Shown here one piece after another: positions 57,363 through 64,000 of a DNA stretch of 64,000 bases (the first letter of the stretch is position 1; the number at the start of each line of letters is the position of its first letter). A program made the translations under genes and the position numbers. The stretch comes from an uncultured Alphaproteobacteria bacterium (GTDB lineage: Bacteria; Pseudomonadota; Alphaproteobacteria; VGEJ01). The stretch is taken from contig CAJWJK010000004.1 in the NCBI GenBank assembly GCA_913041535.1, positions 91,342 through 155,341 of the forward strand, written 5' to 3'. Under the pieces are notes generated by a model. The model was not told the origin of the DNA and made no database searches. It saw only the letters and a program-made list of their open reading frames with translations.

Positions 57363-58961
57363 TTAGAGGTCGTTAGTTCGCATCTGTTCAGCAAGGTATT
57401 CAGCCTGCCGAATGGCTAGGGCAACTATCGTTAGAGTAGGATTTCCCGCCATCGATGAGGTAAACTGGCTGCCATCAGAAATGAAAAGGTTATTGACGTC
57501 ATGGCTTTGTCCCCAGCGGTTAACGACGCCCAACGATTGATCACCCGCCATCCTACAAGTACCCATGTTGTGAGAGGCAGGTAACGCAGGCCCTTCAAAA
57601 ACCCGCTTTGCCCCAACTGCATTGTAAAGATCACGAGAGCGCTTATACGAATAATTCTTCATAGCAAACTCATTGGGGTGGTCATCAAGATGGAGACTAG
57701 GTAAAGGCAACCCATGATGGTCTTTCTCCGTGGTATGAAGAGTGACACGATTGGTTTCTAGCGGCATGTCTTCACCCAAAAGAATAATATTAGCAATGTG
57801 ATCGAAAGCTTCCACCCATCCTGTGTAAGCTTTACCCCAACCCTTAGGATCAAGAAAAGCGGCATAAAATGGCAGACCTAGCGCAGAAATTGCAGAATAA
57901 TAGCCGCCAACAAAGCCTCTTGTGGGATCGTTTCGTGCTTCATCCCTGATCACCCCCGCTACGATCGCGCCGCGATGATAATTTACCGGTTGTTCAAACT
58001 CGGCGTAAACAAACCCAAACATATGCCTCATGTAATTCTTTCCAACTTGCCCTGAGCTGTTGGCAAGGCCATCTGGGGATAAACTAGACTCCGAGTTTAG
58101 TAGCAATCGAGGCGTTTCAATTGAGTTCCCGGCCACACATACGATTCTGGCTTTTTGTAATTGCCGATTGCCGTTCTCATCAGCATACAAAACACCGCTA
58201 ACCCGCCCGTCCGAACCCTGCTCAATCTGTAACGCCATACAATTCGGTCGAACTTCGCAATGACCAGTCGCCTCTGCCTTTGGAATCTCAGAGTTCATTG
58301 TGGACCACTTAGCACCTGATCTGCAGCCCTGGTAGCAGAAACTAATTTGGTCGCACGCATTGCGCCCATCGCGTGGCTCCGTATTAATGGCCAAGTTATT
58401 AGTATCAATTTGACTGTAACCGACCCGACGAGCACCTGCGGCCATCACTTTATAGTTGTTGTTTTCTGGAAGCCGCGGAATTCCATGCGTCCCACTTACT
58501 CCCATCTTTTCTTCGGCTTTATCATAAAAAGGAGAAATCTCCTCAAGGGAAAGAGGCCAATCCACAAGATTGGCACCGGGTACTGCACCGTACGTTGATA
58601 ATGTTTTAAACTCGTACTCCTGAAATCTCGGACACATGCCGGCCCAATGCAATGTTGAGCCTCCCACACCTTTACACACCCACGTAGGAGCTTCCCCAAA
58701 GTTCTTTGCAATTGGCGAAGACCCAGTTGTAACGCGTTTATCGGCCCAGGTGAGCTTGTCGTACATGGTCCATTCATTGTTTTCTATGTCATTCTCACTA
58801 AACCTTGGACCGGCCTCTATCACTACGACATCAATACCCTTCTGACTAAGCTCGTTAGCCAAGGTGCCGCCCCCTGCACCAGATCCGACAATGACAACTA
58901 CCGAGTCATCGTCATATGCAAAAGTTACCGCTGCTACTTCATCATTGTATTCGCTATCCAT
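57363..58961 (-). CDS. GMC-family FAD dehydrogenase, array copy 2
   Basis: This 532-residue paralogue of copy 1 has the same architecture: IVGSGAGGGTLANEL, Cys203/Cys209/Cys213 (CDQISFCYQGC), HNMGTCRM and GNPTLTI. The 323 bp coding for the segment after the Cys motif are identical in DNA to copy 1, while the flanks are clearly diverged. A GAAGAGGG site precedes ATG 58961; ATG 58976 is an alternative. It lies about 19 bp from each neighbouring copy, indicating one transcript. Confidence 0.87.
   Translation of the reverse strand: MDSEYNDEVAAVTFAYDDDSVVVIVGSGAGGGTLANELSQKGIDVVVIEAGPRFSENDIENNEWTMYDKLTWADKRVTTGSSPIAKNFGEAPTWVCKGVGGSTLHWAGMCPRFQEYEFKTLSTYGAVPGANLVDWPLSLEEISPFYDKAEEKMGVSGTHGIPRLPENNNYKVMAAGARRVGYSQIDTNNLAINTEPRDGRNACDQISFCYQGCRSGAKWSTMNSEIPKAEATGHCEVRPNCMALQIEQGSDGRVSGVLYADENGNRQLQKARIVCVAGNSIETPRLLLNSESSLSPDGLANSSGQVGKNYMRHMFGFVYAEFEQPVNYHRGAIVAGVIRDEARNDPTRGFVGGYYSAISALGLPFYAAFLDPKGWGKAYTGWVEAFDHIANIILLGEDMPLETNRVTLHTTEKDHHGLPLPSLHLDDHPNEFAMKNYSYKRSRDLYNAVGAKRVFEGPALPASHNMGTCRMAGDQSLGVVNRWGQSHDVNNLFISDGSQFTSSMAGNPTLTIVALAIRQAEYLAEQMRTNDL
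58006..58328. repeat. 323-bp tract identical between GMC copies 1 and 2 (copy at 58006)
   Basis: This is the partner of 56376-56698. It encodes the segment from GCRSGAKWSTMNSEIPKAEA to NYMRHMFGFVY of the protein. Similarity remains high but imperfect for about another 100 bp on the higher-coordinate side. Confidence 0.93.
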
Positions 58962-58979
58962 AACCCTCTTCCCCATAAT

Positions 58980-60575
58980 TCATAGGTTATTCTGGCGCAT
59001 TTGCTCCGCAATGTACTCGGCCTGTCGGATTGCCAAAGCCACTATAGTCAATGTCGGATTACCAGCACCTCCTGATGAAAATGTACTTCCATCCGATACA
59101 AACAGGTTAGGCACCTCGTGGCTTTGCCCCCATCTATTTGTAACGCCATCACGCGCATTTTCGGCCATGCGGCAGGTGCCCATGTTATGGCCAGCCGGGA
59201 AAATCCTCCACTCCATGACTTTTCGCGCGCCAGCTGCCTCATATACCTCAGCTCCCTTCTTTAATGCATAATTCCGCGCTGCTAAATCATTGGGGTGATA
59301 GTCCTGATGGCATACCGGAATCGGAAAACCATACCGATCTTTCTTTGTCGGATGCAGATAAATCCTATTTGATTCAGTTGGCATATCCTCTGCAAGCAAA
59401 GTGCAACCTGCAGTATAAGCATAACCCTCTATGTCGCTCGCATAACCACGCCCCCACCCGCTATGATCTAACCATCCTGCATATCCTGGGAGTCCGAGGG
59501 ATACACACAGAAAGTAAAAACCGCCGGCAAAACCCCGTTCGGGCTGATGATAGCTCTCATCCCTAATCGTTCCAGAAACAACCCTGCCACGATGAAAGTT
59601 CACAGGTTTATCAAAGATCGCATAAATGCCCTGATCAAGATGTGTCAAATAATTCTTGCCAACTTGTCCCGAATTGTTCCCTAAACCGTCCTGAAAACTT
59701 GATGAAGTAGAATTAAGAAGCAACCGAGGAGTTTCAATGGCATTACCCGCAACCGATACAAGGCGAGCTTTTTGCAAATGTTGATTTCCATTCGTGTCTG
59801 CGTAAAGAACTCCGTTTGCCTTCCCTGAGTCATCATGCTCAACCCTCAAGGCCATGGAGTTGGGACGAACCTCGCACCGACCAGTTGCTTCCGCCCGAGG
59901 AATATCTGTGTAAAGCGTCGACCATTTTGCTCCAGAACGGCACCCCTGAAAACAGAACCCAATCTGGTCACATGCATTGCGTTCATCATAAGGCTCCGCG
60001 TTAATAGCATGATTCCCAGTATGAAATTCTTTATATCCAACGCGTTTAGCCCCTAACGCCATAACTTTATAGTTGTTGCCTTCGGGTAGCCACGGCCGAC
60101 CTCCAGTACCTGCTACACCCAGCTTAGCTTCTGCGCGGTCGTAATACGGTTCAAGTTCGTCTAGACCAAACGGCCAATCTAATAATGTGGTTCCTTCGAT
60201 GTCTCCGTAGACTGTACGTGCTTTCATTTCAGTATCTTTAAAACGAACAGATGTACCTGCCCAGTGAACTGACGTGCCTCCTACTGTTTTGAGCATCCAC
60301 GCAGGTTGTTCAGGAAATTGCGTCATATTTGCCCTGCTACCCCGCGCCTCTCGAGGCTCATCCCATGTCCAGAGATCGTTCATCGCAACTTCATCATTCT
60401 CGAACTCTGTCATCTCAACACGTGCGCCAGCCTCGAGAAGAACTACGTCTATCCCTTTCTGACAAAGCTCATTAGCGAGCACACCGCCACCGGCTCCCGA
60501 TCCAATGATGACAACAACAGAGTCATCATCATGGTCAAATGTTACCGCCGCAACGCGATCTTCATGGTCACTCAT
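58980..60575 (-). CDS. GMC-family FAD dehydrogenase, array copy 3
   Basis: This 531-residue family member has IIGSGAGGGVLANEL, Cys202/Cys208/Cys212 (CDQIGFCFQGC), HNMGTCRM and GNPTLTI. It belongs with copy 4 in a second subgroup, marked by HRGRVVSGTIRDESYHQPERGF, a GHN rather than SHN active-site context, and CHQDYHPND. A strong AAGGGGGG leader precedes the ATG. A 175 bp gap separates it from the NTF2-like gene upstream, so it may have its own promoter. Confidence 0.88.
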   Translation of the reverse strand: MSDHEDRVAAVTFDHDDDSVVVIIGSGAGGGVLANELCQKGIDVVLLEAGARVEMTEFENDEVAMNDLWTWDEPREARGSRANMTQFPEQPAWMLKTVGGTSVHWAGTSVRFKDTEMKARTVYGDIEGTTLLDWPFGLDELEPYYDRAEAKLGVAGTGGRPWLPEGNNYKVMALGAKRVGYKEFHTGNHAINAEPYDERNACDQIGFCFQGCRSGAKWSTLYTDIPRAEATGRCEVRPNSMALRVEHDDSGKANGVLYADTNGNQHLQKARLVSVAGNAIETPRLLLNSTSSSFQDGLGNNSGQVGKNYLTHLDQGIYAIFDKPVNFHRGRVVSGTIRDESYHQPERGFAGGFYFLCVSLGLPGYAGWLDHSGWGRGYASDIEGYAYTAGCTLLAEDMPTESNRIYLHPTKKDRYGFPIPVCHQDYHPNDLAARNYALKKGAEVYEAAGARKVMEWRIFPAGHNMGTCRMAENARDGVTNRWGQSHEVPNLFVSDGSTFSSGGAGNPTLTIVALAIRQAEYIAEQMRQNNL

Positions 60576-60750
60576 TATTCCCCCCTTGGGGTATAGATTG
60601 CCCTAAAACATGCATTCTTACCCACTACCCACAAATAGCGTACCGTTTTTTTTTAATTACTCTTTCAAACCCTAGATCCCCTGGGGACATCCCTCGCGTT
60701 GCGACAACGTCCACCGTATTATCCAGATAATCTGCACAACCACCCCATTA

Positions 60751-61149
60751 TCACTCGGCTGCCTTAGATAGTCCGGCTGAGATAGAGACCCAGCTGAACG
60801 ACTTCGCTACTATTTGCCATCGGCCATCAATTTTAAGAAGACTTAGATAATCGGTGAACAAACGATCGCCGATTGCAATTTGTACTTTTGCAAGAGCCGA
60901 ACCCGAAGAAGATCTGTCAATCGAGAATATTTGATCGGAGCGAGCCTGACCAGCAACAAGAGGAGCAGTTCGATCCCGCACTCTCTCGTATACCGTCTCC
61001 ATACTATCATCTTGCAAAACACCGTCAGGGGCATAATAGAGGTGACAATTCGGATGAAAAACTTTCTTCAGTTTGTCAGCGTTACCTTCGTAGAAACCGT
61101 CAAAATAGCCTTTAAGAACCTCGACAATTTCAGTATATGCACTGTCCAT
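60751..61149 (-). CDS. NTF2-like (putative lumazine-binding/SnoaL-type) protein
   Basis: This 132-residue protein looks like the NTF2-like cone fold: helix YTEIVEVLKGYFDGFYEGNADKLKKVF, HPNCHLYYAPDG, and C-terminal strands FTDYLSLLKIDGRWQIVAKSFSWV, as in the putative lumazine-binding branch. Such proteins bind small hydrophobic or pterin-like ligands or act as isomerases. It sits within the GMC array, 31 bp after copy 4, so a role in the same pathway is likely. No catalytic residue can be named with confidence. Confidence 0.83.
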   Translation of the reverse strand: MDSAYTEIVEVLKGYFDGFYEGNADKLKKVFHPNCHLYYAPDGVLQDDSMETVYERVRDRTAPLVAGQARSDQIFSIDRSSSGSALAKVQIAIGDRLFTDYLSLLKIDGRWQIVAKSFSWVSISAGLSKAAE

Positions 61150-61180
61150 TTCAACTTCCCCACATTACGAATTACCCTTT

Positions 61181-62782
61181 CTAAAACTCATTAATACGCA
61201 TGTGTTCCGCTATGTACTCGGCTTGACGAATGGCCAACGCCACAATGGTAAGAGTAGGATTTGCTGCCGCCCCGGTAGTAAACTGACTGCCATCGGAGAT
61301 GAACAAGTTGGCGATATCATGGCTCTGGCCGAACTTGTTAACCACACCGGTTTGAGGATCATCACTCATCCGACAGGTGCCGAGATTATGGCCAGCCGGG
61401 AACGCCACACTTTCTCGTGTCTGCCTGGCACCCATCGCATCATACAGCGCCGTGCACTGTTTGAGACCATGATTTCGCATTAAATTATCGTTAGGATGAT
61501 AATCCTGGTGACACACCGGGACGGGCATCCCATATTGATCCTTCTCCGTGGGGTGCAGATAAACACGATTGCTCTCAAGCGGCATGTCTTCACCCAGGAT
61601 ATATAAGCCAGCGGTATACTCATAGGATTCCAGCCATGAGGAATGGCTAATTCCCCAGCCATCATGACGGAGCCCGATCGCGTAATCATGAAGACCAAGC
61701 GCAATCGTGAGAAAGTAATACCCACCAACAAACCCCCGTTCGGGCTGATGGTAGCTCTCATCCCTAATCGTTCCAGAAACAATGCGGCCACGATGCCAAT
61801 TCACCGGTTGGTCAAAAATACCGTAAACCGTACCCTCGGTGTGAGTAACATAATTTTTCCCGACTTGGCCCGATGAATTCGCAAGACCATCCGGATATTG
61901 AGACGATTCAGAGTTCAGCAGCATACGAGGTGTTTCCACAGAGTTCCCGGCAACACATACTATCCGGGCTTTTTGTACATGGTGATTACCATCGCGGTCT
62001 GCGTACAGGACACCATTCACTTTGCCATCCGAATCATGCTCTATCTTGAGCACCATGCATTGGGAGCGCACCTCGCACCGGCCCGTTTCCTCAGCTCTCG
62101 GAATCTCCGTATATAACGTCGACCACTTGGCACCCGATTTGCAGCCCTGAAAACAAAACCCGATCTGGTCACACGCATTCCGGCCATCATAGGGCTCCGC
62201 ATTAATGGCATGAGTGCCTGTGTGGTATTCCGTATAGCCAACCCTCTTGGCACCAGCTGCCATCACCTTGTAGTTGTTATTGCCCGGCAACCACGGACGA
62301 CCGCCTGTGCCCGCAACGCCCATCTTCGCTTCTGCACGGTCGTAATACGGTTCAATATCCTCCAAACTTATGGGCCAATCCATAAGACTCGTGCCCTCGA
62401 TCGCCCCGTAGGTCGAGCGCGCCTTGAATTCCGTGTCCTTAATACGCGGGCACGTTCCGGTCCAATGCACCGTGGTACCTCCCACTACCTTGCACATCCA
62501 CGTGGGATTGTCAGGAAAGTGGGTGGTATTGAGACGGGACCCCTCACCCTTGCGAGGCTCATCCCATAAAAGTCTGGGATTCATAATGCTTTCATCGTTG
62601 ACAAACTCGTCCATCTCGATGCGCTTGCCCGCCTCGATGATCACGACATCGATACCCTTCTGACAAAGCTCGTTCGCAAGTGTGCCGCCGCCGGCTCCGG
62701 AACCAATGATGACGACAACCGACCCGTCATCGTTGTCAAATGTCACCGCCGCAACATCACGATCATCGTCATAACTACTCAT
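61181..62782 (-). CDS. GMC-family FAD dehydrogenase, array copy 4
   Basis: This 533-residue family member has IIGSGAGGGTLANEL, Cys204/Cys210/Cys214 (CDQIGFCFQGC), HNLGTCRM and ANPTLTI. It groups with copy 3 in the middle of the protein but shares an identical C-terminal coding tract with copy 5. By eye its DNA is more GC-rich than the neighbouring copies, especially at 62040-62780. It starts 17 bp after the stop of copy 5. Confidence 0.88.
   Translation of the reverse strand: MSSYDDDRDVAAVTFDNDDGSVVVIIGSGAGGGTLANELCQKGIDVVIIEAGKRIEMDEFVNDESIMNPRLLWDEPRKGEGSRLNTTHFPDNPTWMCKVVGGTTVHWTGTCPRIKDTEFKARSTYGAIEGTSLMDWPISLEDIEPYYDRAEAKMGVAGTGGRPWLPGNNNYKVMAAGAKRVGYTEYHTGTHAINAEPYDGRNACDQIGFCFQGCKSGAKWSTLYTEIPRAEETGRCEVRSQCMVLKIEHDSDGKVNGVLYADRDGNHHVQKARIVCVAGNSVETPRMLLNSESSQYPDGLANSSGQVGKNYVTHTEGTVYGIFDQPVNWHRGRIVSGTIRDESYHQPERGFVGGYYFLTIALGLHDYAIGLRHDGWGISHSSWLESYEYTAGLYILGEDMPLESNRVYLHPTEKDQYGMPVPVCHQDYHPNDNLMRNHGLKQCTALYDAMGARQTRESVAFPAGHNLGTCRMSDDPQTGVVNKFGQSHDIANLFISDGSQFTTGAAANPTLTIVALAIRQAEYIAEHMRINEF
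61206..61381. repeat. 176-bp tract identical between GMC copies 4 and 5 (copy at 61206)
   Basis: Positions 61206-61381 match 62825-63000 without a mismatch (offset 1619). The tract encodes the C-terminal active-site Cys-Arg-Met region to near the stop. Confidence 0.92.
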
Positions 62783-62799
62783 AATTTCTACTCCCAGTC

Positions 62800-64000
62800 C
62801 TAGATTTCGTTGGTCCGCATGTGCTCCGCTATGTACTCGGCTTGACGAATGGCCAACGCCACAATGGTAAGAGTAGGATTTGCTGCCGCCCCGGTAGTAA
62901 ACTGACTGCCATCGGAGATGAACAAGTTGGCGATATCATGGCTCTGGCCGAACTTGTTAACCACACCGGTTTGAGGATCATCACTCATCCGACAGGTGCC
63001 CATGTTATGGGATGCCGGCAAGGGAGGAGATTCAAACACCCGATGAGCCCCTGAAGCCTGTAATAACGCTGCCGTCTTTCTGTAAGCATAATTCTTCATT
63101 GATATTTCATTAGGATGATCATCAAGATGAAGACTGGGTATTGGCAACCCATATTGATCCTTTTCATTTGGATGCAAAGAAACAGCGTTTGTTTCCAACG
63201 CCATGTCCTCACCCAATATTTGCATTCCTGCAATACGTTCATATGACTCTAACCAGCCTGCATACTCTCTACCCCATGCACCAGGATTCAAAAATGCTGC
63301 GTAGAAAGGCAGCCCCAGGCCGATTGTTCCTGTATAATACCCCCCCGCAAAGCCACGAGAGTCATCATGCTTTGCCTCATCTCTGATGATTCCACCACAG
63401 ACTATACCCCTATTCATGCTAACAGGATGATCAAACTCAGCGTATACGAAACCAAACATGTGACGCATATAGTTTCGCCCCAGCATTCCTGAGGAATTAG
63501 CAAGCCCATCGGAGTAATGGTCGGACTCAGAATTCAACAGCAACCGCGGGGTCTCAATTGCATTACCTGCGACACATACTATCCGGGCTTTTTGTACATG
63601 GTGATTACCGTCGCGGTCTGCATACAGGACACCGTTCACTTTGCCATCAGAATCATGCTCAATCTTGAGTACCATGCATTCGGCTCGAATCTCACATCGA
63701 CCAGTCGCTTCCGCTTGCGGAAGATCAACGTTAAATGTCGACCACTTCGCACCTGAGCGGCAGCCTTGCATACAGAATCCTATAGAATCGCACGCGTTGC
63801 GACCGTCTCGCGGTTCTACATTGATTGCTACGTTATTCGTATCAAAGTCCCTATAGCCCATACGTTTGGCACCAAGCGCCATTACCTTGTAGTTATTATT
63901 CTTAGGATGAAAGGCGATACCATTTCGCCCCGATACGCCCATTTTATCTTCAGCACGCACGTAATAGGGCTCAATATCCTCAAAACTGATGGGCCAATCG
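62800..64000 (-). CDS. GMC-family FAD dehydrogenase, array copy 5 (partial, N terminus beyond window)
   Basis: The frame is open to the right edge (the last codons read DWPISFEDIEPYY), so the GTG at 63960 is internal and the FAD-binding N terminus lies outside. About 399 residues are visible, with the C-x5-C-x3-C motif as CDSIGFCMQGC, HNMGTCRM and ANPTLTI. It looks mosaic: the middle (RHMFGFVYAEF) resembles copies 1 and 2, while the C-terminal ~60 residues are the same as in copy 4. It is the first gene of the visible array in transcription order. Confidence 0.87.
   Translation of the reverse strand, partial: DWPISFEDIEPYYVRAEDKMGVSGRNGIAFHPKNNNYKVMALGAKRMGYRDFDTNNVAINVEPRDGRNACDSIGFCMQGCRSGAKWSTFNVDLPQAEATGRCEIRAECMVLKIEHDSDGKVNGVLYADRDGNHHVQKARIVCVAGNAIETPRLLLNSESDHYSDGLANSSGMLGRNYMRHMFGFVYAEFDHPVSMNRGIVCGGIIRDEAKHDDSRGFAGGYYTGTIGLGLPFYAAFLNPGAWGREYAGWLESYERIAGMQILGEDMALETNAVSLHPNEKDQYGLPIPSLHLDDHPNEISMKNYAYRKTAALLQASGAHRVFESPPLPASHNMGTCRMSDDPQTGVVNKFGQSHDIANLFISDGSQFTTGAAANPTLTIVALAIRQAEYIAEHMRTNEI
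62825..63000. repeat. 176-bp tract identical between GMC copies 4 and 5 (copy at 62825)
   Basis: This is the partner of 61206-61381. A second shorter block with a few mismatches (about 61953-62050 and 63572-63669) keeps the same offset of 1619, while the sequence between them is strongly diverged. Confidence 0.92.

Noticed and set aside
56430..58263. Two identical 67-codon plus-strand frames at 56430-56633 and 58060-58263
   Set aside because: They are antisense to GMC copies 1 and 2 and identical only because the underlying DNA tract is identical.
60646..60720. T-run and GATCCCCTGGGGAC palindrome after the NTF2-like gene as a terminator
   Set aside because: The T-run lies on the plus strand, so in the minus-strand transcript it is an A-run; the order of parts does not fit an intrinsic terminator.

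Overview
The window looks like a chromosomal stretch from an uncultivated, probably marine, alphaproteobacterium with GC in the mid-40s by eye. Several features point that way: a three-piece proton-translocating transhydrogenase (pntAA-pntAB-pntB) preceded by a tiny aa3-oxidase subunit IV gene, a COQ9 homologue, a mitochondrial-fission ELM1-type protein, the uvrC-pgsA-Mo-cofactor gene order, yqeY-dnaG-rpoD divergent from carAB-greA, and long-N-terminus PstC and PstA proteins. A Rhodospirillales-like lineage is my guess, not something the sequence proves. I see no insertion sequences, phage genes, rRNA genes or CRISPR arrays.

Layout. 0-5 kb: the 3' end of an indolepyruvate ferredoxin oxidoreductase gene, an SDR, an overlooked 39-codon cytochrome oxidase subunit IV gene, and the pnt operon. 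5-10 kb: rpsU, def-coq9, a lone purE, uvrB. 10-17.5 kb: a Na+/Ca2+-type antiporter, a pteridine-reductase-like SDR next to folB, then uvrC, pgsA, mobB, moeA, moaD, moaE, mostly overlapping or closely spaced. 17.7-26.5 kb: a solitary pstS with a Pho-box-like upstream element, then envelope and polysaccharide genes (SGNH hydrolase, WecA/MraY-family transferase, phosphomannomutase, asparagine synthetase), tRNA-Gln and a flavodoxin-like gene. 26.5-38.5 kb: a CAT-anticodon tRNA and housekeeping genes (rpoD, dnaG, yqeY, carA, carB, greA, ELM1-like, trxB). 38.6-49 kb: mixed metabolic genes (2OG-Fe(II) oxygenase, TPR-sulfotransferase, SDR, MsrP-like molybdoenzyme, hydratase, EF-G2, flavin reductase, split YeeE/YedE pair, MFS) and a heptanucleotide tandem repeat. 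49-55.7 kb: the complete phosphate regulon phoR-[Pho box]-pstC-pstA-pstB-phoU-phoB, lacking only pstS.

55.7-64 kb holds the most unusual region: at least five tandem genes on the minus strand for flavoprotein dehydrogenases of the GMC family, with an NTF2-like gene among them; the array runs off the right edge. All five carry a C-x5-C-x3-C motif like the one that binds the 3Fe-4S cluster in the catalytic subunit of bacterial FAD-glucose dehydrogenase. None has a signal peptide. Two pairs share long tracts of perfectly identical DNA (323 bp and 176 bp) inside otherwise diverged genes, which points to gene conversion or mosaic exchange. I suggest a family of electron-transferring sugar/alcohol dehydrogenases diversifying by recombination, whose cytochrome and export partners lie outside the window.

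Functional links: the Mo-cofactor genes (mobB, moeA, moaD, moaE) could serve the MsrP-like enzyme at 42 kb. The two widely separated phosphate-uptake loci share Pho-box-type control sites. The folate/pterin genes pair an SDR carrying pteridine-reductase catalytic residues with FolB.
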